Source: Bacteroidota bacterium (GTDB taxonomy: Bacteria > Bacteroidota > Bacteroidia > Bacteroidales > VadinHA17). From it: a stretch of DNA of 64,000 bases. Each line of letters begins with the position of its first letter. The first letter of the stretch is position 1. The stretch is taken from contig JADKBL010000008.1 in NCBI GenBank assembly GCA_016718875.1, positions 92,104-156,103 of the forward strand, given 5' to 3'. Shown here piece by piece: positions 53,958-62,489 of the stretch. The notes under the pieces were generated by a model. The model ran no database searches. It saw only the letters and a list, made by a program, of their open reading frames with translations, and was not told the DNA's origin. The translations under genes were made by a program, and so were the position numbers.

Positions 53958-55535
53958 ATGATGATCAGAAAATTAGTCCTTTCAGCAGTTTTGCTGCTAA
54001 TGGTTACCAAATCATATTCTAAAGATTATCTGATAACAGATTTCGGAGCTGAGACCGGTAAACTATGCACAAAGTCAATTCAGAAAGCAGTTGATGAGTG
54101 TTTTGCTGCAGGTGGAGGAAGAGTTGTAATACCAGCAGGGACATTTATTACCGGACCTGTAATTCTGAAAAGCAATATCTGTGTTTATCTTGAAAGCGGG
54201 GCAATCCTTAAAGGGAGTGAAAACATTGATGATTACCGGATGGGTGAAACAAGAAGAGGCATATTTTTCTGCGAGGATGCCTGTAATATATCAATAAGCG
54301 GCGATGGAACTATTGATGCCAGTGGCTCTTCATTCTATGATTTCTCCCAAAACCACGGATCACCCGATTTTGACAGGTCACTTACCAGACAGAAAGAGAA
54401 TTATATGAAGGATGGTACTTTTTTCACCGATGGTCCTGTAAAAAGAATTTCAATGCCCGGAATGTCAATAGTATTCTTTCACTGCACAAAGGTCACACTT
54501 TCTGGGATTACTGTTAAAGATACTCCCATTTGGGCGATAAGGTTCGGATATTGTGAGGATGTTCTGATTGACGGTATTACAATAAGGAATAATGTACTTA
54601 TACCCAACAGTGACGGAATACATTGCACTGCATCGCGAAACATAAGGATTTCCGATTGCGATATAGTGGCTGGTGATGATGCAATTGTAATGACAGGATT
54701 CGACAAAAATGAGAATATTCCCGATTACAGTATGAAGGAACAGGGTGAAAAGAAATACGGTAACAAATCGATATATGCTGAAAATATGAGCGTTACAAAC
54801 TGTCAGCTCAGATCAAGCTCCGCCGGTATAAGGATAGGCTATGGCCAGCATCCTATAAGAAGATGCATTTTTTCCAATATCACTATTTACGATTCAAACC
54901 GCGGTATTGGGATATTTGCCCACGACACAACTGACATTGAAGATTTGATCTTTGACAATATAATAATTGACACTAGACTTTATAACGGACACTGGTGGGG
55001 ACATGGCGAACCTATACATCTTTCATGTGTGTCGCGGTTCCCGAAACATGAAGCCGGACAGATTAAGAATGTGAAATTCAGCAATATTACAGCAACAGGT
55101 GAACAGGGAATACTTGTTTTTGGAAAAGATAAAAGCCGTATTGAGAACATAAGCTTCAGCAATGTCAGTCTGCATATCAGGAAAGGGAGAGAAACATCAG
55201 GTTATGGCGGTAATTTTGACCTAAGACCTGCTGCAGAGAGACCTATGCAGATCTTTGAACATGATATCCCTGGCATCTTCGCACAATATGTAAGTAACCT
55301 GACAATCAACGGTTTTGATCTGACCTGGGATCCGGCGCTTCCTGAGTTCTTCACAAATGCACTTGAAATCAACAACTTCGACTCAGTCCAAATAAACAAC
55401 TTGAACGGAGGATATGCACCAAATTCAAAGGACAGTAACGATATCAGGCTTTCAGATGGCAGAGGTTTCAGAATTATTAACAGCACCAGCAGAGGGAAGG
55501 ATCCTGTAATATCCAAAAACAAAGTTGTAAACTAA
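53958..55535 (+). CDS. GH28 polygalacturonase-family protein, secreted
   Basis: 525 residues from ATG 53958 (a second ATG follows directly). Signal peptide ends near KSYSK. Right-handed beta-helix of GH28: TDFGAE, SIQKAVDECFAAGGGRVVIPAGTF at the start, then IPNSDGIHC, DCDIVAGDDAIVM with the paired Asp, and SSSAGIRIGYGQH in place of the common GHG...RIK. The catalytic Asp residues of NSDG and GDDA are present. Members cut galacturonan, rhamnogalacturonan or terminal galacturonic acid residues in pectin. It is tightly packed with a DUF4091 protein and another beta-helix protein, which supports a pectin-directed gene group. Confidence 0.87.
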   Translation: MMIRKLVLSAVLLLMVTKSYSKDYLITDFGAETGKLCTKSIQKAVDECFAAGGGRVVIPAGTFITGPVILKSNICVYLESGAILKGSENIDDYRMGETRRGIFFCEDACNISISGDGTIDASGSSFYDFSQNHGSPDFDRSLTRQKENYMKDGTFFTDGPVKRISMPGMSIVFFHCTKVTLSGITVKDTPIWAIRFGYCEDVLIDGITIRNNVLIPNSDGIHCTASRNIRISDCDIVAGDDAIVMTGFDKNENIPDYSMKEQGEKKYGNKSIYAENMSVTNCQLRSSSAGIRIGYGQHPIRRCIFSNITIYDSNRGIGIFAHDTTDIEDLIFDNIIIDTRLYNGHWWGHGEPIHLSCVSRFPKHEAGQIKNVKFSNITATGEQGILVFGKDKSRIENISFSNVSLHIRKGRETSGYGGNFDLRPAAERPMQIFEHDIPGIFAQYVSNLTINGFDLTWDPALPEFFTNALEINNFDSVQINNLNGGYAPNSKDSNDIRLSDGRGFRIINSTSRGKDPVISKNKVVN

Positions 55536-55546
55536 TATATAAAACC

Positions 55547-57824
55547 ATGAAAAGGTTATTGGTCTTTATTATTGCATTAATTTCAGTACCGGTAATTACC
55601 GTTTACTCACAAACAAAAACCGACCCCTATTTCACAAAAGAGGGGGGATTCGGATACAATATCATGTCGGATGCCATTTGCAGTCTATGGTGGTCAGAAG
55701 CATCATATAAGGTGATGAGGGATGCTCCCCTTCCAAAGAAAAAGGATCCGGAGATTAAAATGTGGGCTGCAAGAAATGAATATGAATCATTTATCCTTGT
55801 ATTGAGGCCATTAAAGAGAATGGAAAATTTCAGAATATCAATTCCTGATTTAAAGGATAACAGGGGTAATGTCGTATCAGGAGGGAGCCTTACAGTGAGA
55901 AAAGTTGAATATGTTAAAGTTTCACGACCGACCGATTCATACGGGTTTGCCGGATGGTGGCCTGATCCTCTCCCCCTTTATGAACAACCTGAAACCATAA
56001 TGCCTTCGGAAAATCAGCCATTCTGGGTAACAGTAAAGATCCCGGCTGATGCTCTTGCAGGAACATATACCGGCAACATTCTCTTAAACGCTGAAGGATG
56101 GTCTGCTACCGTGCCTGTAAAACTGCAGGTTTGGGATTTCACTCTCCCAACGGCTCCTTCGATGAGATCGGGATTTGGTATAAGCATGAGTTCGATTAAG
56201 AGATACCATAATTTAAGCACACCTGAAGAAGAAAGGGAAGTCTTCGAATATTATATGCGCAGCTTCAGAGACTACCGTATATCACCATATACTCCCTTCC
56301 AGTACTCACCAATAAAGGAAGAGGTAAAAGGTGTGCCGTGGAAAGGCGGATATTTTGACAGCAAGGAAAAGCATGGTGGAACGTATGCTTACAAAGTGGC
56401 CGATAATTCACCTACATCAAATATTGAAGCTTTTTCTGTTGATCTAACTCCTGTAAACAGTAATAATTCATATAATCTTATATGGTATTCCAGGTCGGAT
56501 ACAGCCAAGCAGGAATATGTTACAGGACTTGAATGCTTTAATGCAGAAAAGAAACTTCTTGTCTTCGAGAATAAAATTGACCGGTTTACAGCTGGCAAAA
56601 CATGGGAACCTGATACCCTAAAAATCGGAAAATTCAACCAAGAAGTCAGATATGTAAGGGTAAAGCTATTTCCATCCAACAGGACAAGAACTGGTGAAGA
56701 CAAGGGCACAGTATGGTTTGATGATATTACTCTTATTAACAATGATACCCGGCTGAATGAATTCACTGCAGGTAATTTTGAGGTTAACCTGAATGATATA
56801 GATATTGAACTCGATTTTACAGAATTCAATAATGCAGGAAAAAAATATTTCGACGAATACGGGTTCACTGGTTACCGTCTCGACCTTAAGGGTCTGGGAG
56901 GAGGCACCTTTTATAGTCGTGAAGCTGGTGTTTTCGAGGGCTTTGAGCAGGGAACAGATGAGTATAACAGACTGATGGAAAGATACCTGGGACAGATGCA
57001 GGAGAATCTAAAAAAGAATGGTTGGCTGGGCAGGGAGTATATCTACTGGTTTGATGAACCGAATGAAAAAGACTACCCGTTTGTAAGAGAAACCAATGCC
57101 ATGATCAAAAAATATGCTCCGGGTATCACAACCTTTCTTACCGAGCATGTCTCAGGTCAGGATATAACAGATGTTACCGATATAAGCTGCACAATATGGC
57201 ACAGGCTTGATCATGATAAGATCAAAAAACTTAAATGATAAGGGCTTACAGCATTGGTCATACCTTTGTACTGCCCCCAAATCGCCATGGATATCCCTTT
57301 TTACCGACCATGATGCAATCAATATGCGCATGTGGCTTCTTGCCTCCTGGCAATACAGGCTCAAGGGTATTCTGATATGGGAAACAACTTACTGGAATTC
57401 ACAGGAGGCTTCACCGGAGGGGTATCTTCAGAATCCATGGGAAGAAGCAATGTCATTTGTAACTGGTTACGGCTGGCCGACAGGTAAGCAAACCGGCTGG
57501 GGAAATGGCGACGGGCGTCTGTTCTATCCGCCAAACAGAGACCCCAACAATGATACCAGAACATTCCTGATGGGTCCGGTTCCATCACTCCGGATTGAGG
57601 TAATGAGAGACGGTATAGAAGACTATGAATATTTCACAATACTTGAAAAGGCAATTAAAGCGTCTTCACCTGAAAAAGCAGGAATCGCAAAAGAAGCATC
57701 AGCGGCTCTGAATATCCCGAAGAGCATACTGACTGATGAAAAAACATATTCAAAAAATCCCCAGGATGTTCTGAATTACAGGAAGAAAATTGCTGAATTT
57801 ATTGTATCGCTGGGGTACAGGTAA
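55547..57824 (+). CDS. DUF4091 glycosidase-like protein, split by a one-base frameshift
   Basis: The first 563 residues (55547-57238) have a signal peptide ending YSQT, N-terminal beta domains (WAARNEYESFILVL, KIPADALAGTYTGNI, LQVWDFTLPTAPSM) and the start of a TIM-like barrel (YWFDEPNEKDYPF, a candidate acid pair). The frame then closes at KKLK, while a second frame continues with GLQHWSYLC, RMWLLASWQYRLKGILIWETTYW, PSLRIEVMRDGIEDYEYF, which is the DUF4091 domain. Removing one A from the A6 run 57224-57229 gives a 758-residue protein of normal length. DUF4091 proteins are presumed glycosidases of Bacteroidota and Planctomycetes. The enclosed fibronectin-like insert (about 265-400) may bind carbohydrate. 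Confidence 0.8.
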
Positions 57825-57849
57825 TAAGTAAGTTTCAATATATAACTTT

Positions 57850-59163
57850 ATGAAAATACTTATCAATATTTTAGTTTTCCTTTTACTGAATTCAATAAAT
57901 GCAGTGTGCATAATATTGCCGGAAGGAAAGGAAATCATTATCAAACCATCAGGAACTGAATTTTCAACTAAAGTCATCCAGAAAGCTATTGATGATTGCG
58001 CTGCTTCAGGAGGTGGAATTGTCAGGCTTACAACAGGAGTTTATTATTCAGGAACAATTAACATGAGGGATAATATCACCCTTCAGCTTGATGAAGGATC
58101 ATATATAACAGGCAGTAAGGAGTACAGCGATTACTCAAATGATGCCTTCATATTTGGTCGTGATCTTAAAAATATAAAAATAACAGGAAAAGGAACTATT
58201 GACGGAGTCGATTGCAAAAACACAAAAGGTGAAGAGGGCTTCAGAGGCCCGCACTGCATAAAGCTTGTGAACTGCAGCCAGATCGCAATTGACGGAATCA
58301 CAATAAAGAATTCGGCAAACTGGGCCATAAACTGCCGGTACTGTTCATTTGGGATTGTAACAAATGTTACAATTCTCGGAGGTCATGATGGCCTTCACAC
58401 AAGGTTCTGCAACAACTTTAAGGCAAAGGGCTGTGATTTCAGAACAGGTGATGATTCATTTGCAGGAAATGACAATCATGATTTTGAAATATCAGATTGT
58501 CAAATCAATACTTCATGTAACGGGTTCAGAATGGGTTGTATGAACCTGCGTGTGGAAAGATGCAGATTCTGGGGCCCTGGTGAATACAGGCATATTTCCC
58601 AGAACAGGACAAATATGCTATCAGCGTTTGTCCATTTCTCCCCAAAAGATGAAAATCCTAAACTCATAAGCGGGAACTGGACAATTAAGGAAATAACTGT
58701 AGAAAATGTAGATAATTTTTTTGTTTATAATTTCAAAGACGGACTCTGGCAGACCGGACAACCATTTTCCTCAGTAACATTTGACAAAATAAAAGCCACT
58801 GGAATTCTTAAAGCCTTTTATATAAAGGGCGACACCTTAAGGCAATTTAATATGTTACTTACCAATTCAGAATTTTCAGTACGTAATAGCAATGAGAAAA
58901 AAACATCATTTGAGGGAGCTGGTCTTATATCTTCCGAATTCTTCTATGTACAGGATTTTAACAGTGTGGAACTAAAAAATGTTGTTTTTTCTGAAAACAG
59001 TCCGGGGAAAATGCTGAGAGCTGATTCAGGAAACCTTTTGCTTATTGAAAATGTCTCATTTGACAATAACAATAATTCGTATCCTTTGCAGCTTGTCGGA
59101 ATAAAGGACCAGAAAATTCTAAAGATCTTACTGAATAACAAAAAACTAAAATACAAACCATAA
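57850..59163 (+). CDS. Secreted right-handed beta-helix protein, GH28-like
   Basis: 437 residues with a signal peptide of about 20 residues. Starts like GH28: TKVIQKAIDDCAASGGGIVRLTTG, LQLDEGSYITGS, KGTIDGVDC, HCIKLVNCSQIAIDGITIKNSANWAI, then LGGHDGLHTRFCNN and DFRTGDDSFAGND with the paired Asp, and SCNGFRMGC. The helix and the GDD pair are intact, but the N-x-D site has become GHDG and the HG/RIK parts are altered. It may be a galacturonase with shifted specificity or a polysaccharide lyase-like helix. The stop is followed by the esterase gene after 13 bases. Confidence 0.75.
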   Translation: MKILINILVFLLLNSINAVCIILPEGKEIIIKPSGTEFSTKVIQKAIDDCAASGGGIVRLTTGVYYSGTINMRDNITLQLDEGSYITGSKEYSDYSNDAFIFGRDLKNIKITGKGTIDGVDCKNTKGEEGFRGPHCIKLVNCSQIAIDGITIKNSANWAINCRYCSFGIVTNVTILGGHDGLHTRFCNNFKAKGCDFRTGDDSFAGNDNHDFEISDCQINTSCNGFRMGCMNLRVERCRFWGPGEYRHISQNRTNMLSAFVHFSPKDENPKLISGNWTIKEITVENVDNFFVYNFKDGLWQTGQPFSSVTFDKIKATGILKAFYIKGDTLRQFNMLLTNSEFSVRNSNEKKTSFEGAGLISSEFFYVQDFNSVELKNVVFSENSPGKMLRADSGNLLLIENVSFDNNNNSYPLQLVGIKDQKILKILLNNKKLKYKP

Positions 59164-59176
59164 TAGCATCAGGAAT

Positions 59177-60115
59177 ATGAAAAACATAATTTCACTACTT
59201 TCAATTACATTGTTAATGATTTCACAATCAACTTTCGCACAGGAATACAAACTCCCGCTCTATAAAGGAACACCTCCCGGGTTCAAAGATAATGGAGGTA
59301 AAGAACAGGTAATAAGCGAGGATATTGTAAGGATCAGTCATGTTCAGACTCCCGATATTGCAGTTTATCTGCCATCAAAAAAAATGGCTACAGGTCAGGC
59401 GGTTATTATATGTCCGGGAGGAGGCTATCATATACTTGCCTATGATTACGAAGGAAGTGATGTTGCCCGTTACCTCAATTCAATAGGAGTTGCAGGTATT
59501 GTACTGAAATACAGGCTGCCTGTTTACGGAAATTGCGAGGTACCTCACAAGACTCCCCTGATGGATGCACAAAGGGCAATGAGACTTGTAAGGAATAATG
59601 CTGCAAACTGGAATATCGACCCGGGCAAAATAGGTATTATGGGTTTTTCCGCCGGCGGCCATCTGGCCTCAACCCTTGGAACTCATTTTGATTATGGCAA
59701 TAAATCAGCAGCCGATTCAGTTGAAAGAATGAGCTGCAGGCCAGACTTCATGATACTTATGTATCCTGTAATAACCTTTACCGATCCCTCAATGCATAAG
59801 GGTTCGCGTGAAGCCCTTCTGGGAAAGGATCCGGATCCTGAACTTGTAAAATACTATTCAAATGAATTACAGGTTAAGACTGATACCCCTCCGGCTATAC
59901 TGATCCTGGCAGATGACGACAAAGCGGTACCATCAGAAAACAGCATCCTGATGTACAGGGCTTTGCAGGCAAAAGGAATTCCTTCCGAGCTGCATATTGT
60001 GTCTGAAGGTGGTCACGGTTACGGGTTGAGCACAAAAAACGAGCATATTGGGTCCTGGACTAACAATGTTAAGTTGTGGCTTGAATGGCTAAACAATCAA
60101 TCAATTAAAAAATAA
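59177..60115 (+). CDS. Secreted alpha/beta-hydrolase carbohydrate esterase
   Basis: 312 residues, signal peptide ending TFAQ. Alpha/beta-hydrolase fold: oxyanion segment CPGGGYHILAYDYEG, nucleophile Ser in MGFSAGGHLAS, a catalytic Asp in ILADDDKAVP and His in SEGGHGYGL. This is the pattern of acetyl-xylan-esterase-like (BD-FAE, CE-type) enzymes found in glycan clusters, also active on acetylated pectin. Length fits. Its place behind two GH28-type proteins supports deacetylation of pectin, though ferulate or other esters are possible. Confidence 0.82.
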   Translation: MKNIISLLSITLLMISQSTFAQEYKLPLYKGTPPGFKDNGGKEQVISEDIVRISHVQTPDIAVYLPSKKMATGQAVIICPGGGYHILAYDYEGSDVARYLNSIGVAGIVLKYRLPVYGNCEVPHKTPLMDAQRAMRLVRNNAANWNIDPGKIGIMGFSAGGHLASTLGTHFDYGNKSAADSVERMSCRPDFMILMYPVITFTDPSMHKGSREALLGKDPDPELVKYYSNELQVKTDTPPAILILADDDKAVPSENSILMYRALQAKGIPSELHIVSEGGHGYGLSTKNEHIGSWTNNVKLWLEWLNNQSIKK

Positions 60116-60185
60116 AATTTTTATAGATATTTCTACTTTCCTTTTTTATCTGTTAATTTAGTAACAATAAAAAATCAAATAATCA

Positions 60186-61505
60186 ATGGACCGCAGGAAA
60201 TTTATCAGCAACACAGTTTTAACTACAGCCGGGATTGGGATGACCCTTAACGATGTAATTAAGATTCCCTCAACCTCTCCATCCGATACAGTAAATATCG
60301 GGCTGATAGGTTGCAGGAACATGGGATATGGAGACCTCCAGCAGCATCTTTCAAATCCGGGAGTGAATTGTGTTGCATTATGCGACATTGATGAGAATGT
60401 GCTTAATGAAAAAGCTGCAGATCTGAAAAAGAAGTTCAACCAGTCGCCTAAACTTTATAAAGACTTCCGTAAACTTCTTGAGCAGAAAGATATTGACGCT
60501 GTAATTATCGGAACTCCCGATCACTGGCACTGCCTTATTACTGTCAGTGCACTTCAGGCAGGCAAGGATGTTTATGTTGAAAAGCCAATGGCCAACACAA
60601 TTGCTGAATGTAATATTATGGTGAAAGCAGCGAACTATTACAAAGAGCGTATTGTTCAGGTAGGCCAGCAGCAGAGAAGCGGATTTGTCTTTCAGAAAGC
60701 GATGGAAATTATAAAATCCGGAAAGATCGGAAAGCTCAGAAGAGTTAATATATGGGCTAACTTCCCCTATGGTGTAGGTCAGCCAATAATCGCGGATGAA
60801 CCAGTACCGGCAGGAGTCGATTTCGACATGTGGCTCGGACCTGCTCCTTCGAAATCTTTCAATAAAACAAGATTCCATGGTGTATGGAGGATGTTTTGGG
60901 ACTACGGAGGAGGTCTGATGTCCGACTGGGGAGTTCATCTTCTCGACATAGCCCTCTGGGCAAAGGATATTACTGTTCCGCCTGAAAAGGTACTTGTTTA
61001 TGGAGCCAATACTTTTGAAGAACCACGAAGCAGAGAGACCTTCGATTCAATGAATGTGATATATCCCAAATCAGATTTTGTAATAAACTGGGACATGACT
61101 GCAGGGATCCAGAGTGGACCATATGATTCACCTTACGGTCTGGCATTTGTTGGTGACCTTGCTACACTTACTGTAGACCGTAATAAACTTATTGTCAGAC
61201 CGGAATGGGACAGCCAGGCAAAGAAAGGCAAGACAGATGAGTATAAGTTCACAGAAGGAAAAGAATCGCATGGGGAGCATGCCAAAAACTTTTTGGAATG
61301 TATCAGAACCAGGAACAAGCCTGTCTGTACACCGGAGATCGGAAGAGCTGCAGCGATGCATGTTCATATTCCTAATATAGCAGCCAGAACCGGTGAACCG
61401 ATGCTGCTTTGGGATGAAACCGCAGGAAGGTTTACTAACAGCGAAAAAGCAAATCAGCTTATTACACCTGTATACCGTAAACCATGGACACTGCCGGTTA
61501 TTTGA
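60186..61505 (+). CDS. Gfo/Idh/MocA-family oxidoreductase with Tat signal
   Basis: 439 residues. Tat-like N terminus MDRRKFISNTVLTTAG. NAD(P)-binding Rossmann part: VNIGLIGCRNMGYGD, VALCDIDENV, VIIGTPDHWHCL and the catalytic Lys in VYVEKPMANT. C-terminal domain: QVGQQQRSGFVFQKAM, YGGGLMSDWGVHLLDIALW with the conserved His. Length is longer than cytosolic members, as is usual for exported Bacteroidota ones. Members oxidise sugars or sugar derivatives, including 3-keto formation and D-apiose oxidation; export by Tat means cofactor-loaded folding before transport. The next genes are an isomerase-like TIM barrel and an apionate-lactonase-like protein. Confidence 0.87.
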   Translation: MDRRKFISNTVLTTAGIGMTLNDVIKIPSTSPSDTVNIGLIGCRNMGYGDLQQHLSNPGVNCVALCDIDENVLNEKAADLKKKFNQSPKLYKDFRKLLEQKDIDAVIIGTPDHWHCLITVSALQAGKDVYVEKPMANTIAECNIMVKAANYYKERIVQVGQQQRSGFVFQKAMEIIKSGKIGKLRRVNIWANFPYGVGQPIIADEPVPAGVDFDMWLGPAPSKSFNKTRFHGVWRMFWDYGGGLMSDWGVHLLDIALWAKDITVPPEKVLVYGANTFEEPRSRETFDSMNVIYPKSDFVINWDMTAGIQSGPYDSPYGLAFVGDLATLTVDRNKLIVRPEWDSQAKKGKTDEYKFTEGKESHGEHAKNFLECIRTRNKPVCTPEIGRAAAMHVHIPNIAARTGEPMLLWDETAGRFTNSEKANQLITPVYRKPWTLPVI

Positions 61506-61506
61506 A

Positions 61507-61600
61507 AAGATGGGGAGAGAGGGAGACTGGGAGAGAGAGACTGGGAGAGAGAGAGAATAATAACTCCGTGGTTCTCTGTGCCCTTAGTGCCTCTGTGGTA
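61507..61600 (+). repeat. GAGACTGGGAGAGA tandem pair and CTCTGTG units
   Basis: GAGACTGGGAGAGA occurs twice back to back (61523-61536 and 61537-61550). It is followed by CTCCGTG (61564), CTCTGTG (61574), CTTAGTG (61583) and CTCTGTG (61591). It thus combines the purine-rich family of 30146 and 31571 with the CTCTGTG family of 50800-50905 in one 120-base spacer. Confidence 0.7.
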
Positions 61601-61627
61601 AAAAATAATTATAAAAAAAACAATATC

Positions 61628-62473
61628 ATGATAACAAGACGTAAATTCATTTCAGCGACAACTTTAGCAGCCACTGCAGCCATGATGTCAATTGACAGCT
61701 TCTCAATAGAGGGAAAGAAAAAACTTAAGAACTTCGGTTACATATCCGGCATAATCGGTAAGGAACTGAAAGGTGACTGGAAAGCAGTTCTTAAGCAATC
61801 CGCTTCTTACGGTTTCACTGAGATTGAAACAGGTAACTTCATGGGGGAATCACCTGACTCTTTTCTCGCATATCTGAAGAGCATCGGACTGAGTCTGCCT
61901 GTTGGCGGATTTGAATTCAAGGCTTCCGAAGAAGAGCTTAAGAAAAGCATGACACTGCTTAAGAGCCTGAAGGTAAAATATGCAGTAGTTTACTGGCCAT
62001 GGTATACCGGAGGCCCGTTTACACTGGAAGATTGTAAAAAGAGCGCTGAGAGACTGAACTATCTTGGAAAGGTGTGCAAGGATAACGGACTGATACTCTG
62101 CTGGCACAATCATAACAAGGAATTTATCCCGATGGAAAAGGGCATGCCATTCGACTTCCTTATGAATAATACCGATAAAAACCTGGTTTTCTGTGAACTC
62201 GATCTCTATTGGGTTAAAAAGGGCGGTGCTGATCCGCTTGAAGTGATGAAGAAATATTCCGGAAGATTCCCCGTTTTGCATGTAAAGGATATGGCACCGG
62301 GCGATGCGCAGGATTTCGAATGTCCGGGATCAGGCATAATTGATTTCCCCTCATTGTTCAGTGAGGCCGACAAACAGGGAATAAAACATTATTTTGTTGA
62401 AAGAGATAATGTACCTGATGGACTGGCTTGCCTGAAATCATCTGGTGAATATCTCAGGAACGTTACATTTTAG
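61628..62473 (+). CDS. Secreted sugar isomerase/epimerase-like TIM barrel, Tat signal
   Basis: 281 residues from ATG 61628 (MITRRKFISAT); an earlier in-frame start would translate the spacer repeats. Tat-like twin arginine followed by a hydrophobic stretch. Xylose-isomerase-like barrel: SASYGFTEIETGNFMG with Glu, KVKYAVVYWPWYTG, LILCWHNHNKEF with metal-type His, LVFCELDLYWVKKGGADP with Glu/Asp, VLHVKDMAPG and HYFVERDN with the last Glu. The set of metal ligands appears complete. It resembles exported isomerase/hydratase-type enzymes paired with Gfo/Idh/MocA oxidoreductases in 3-keto-sugar pathways. The lactonase-like gene follows after 16 bases. Confidence 0.83.
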   Translation: MITRRKFISATTLAATAAMMSIDSFSIEGKKKLKNFGYISGIIGKELKGDWKAVLKQSASYGFTEIETGNFMGESPDSFLAYLKSIGLSLPVGGFEFKASEEELKKSMTLLKSLKVKYAVVYWPWYTGGPFTLEDCKKSAERLNYLGKVCKDNGLILCWHNHNKEFIPMEKGMPFDFLMNNTDKNLVFCELDLYWVKKGGADPLEVMKKYSGRFPVLHVKDMAPGDAQDFECPGSGIIDFPSLFSEADKQGIKHYFVERDNVPDGLACLKSSGEYLRNVTF

Positions 62474-62489
62474 TCTGTAAATTTTAAGG

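Noticed and set aside
60378..60938. Open frame of about 186 codons on the minus strand
   Set aside because: Antisense to the Gfo/Idh/MocA gene whose motifs are clear; composition is that of a shadow frame.
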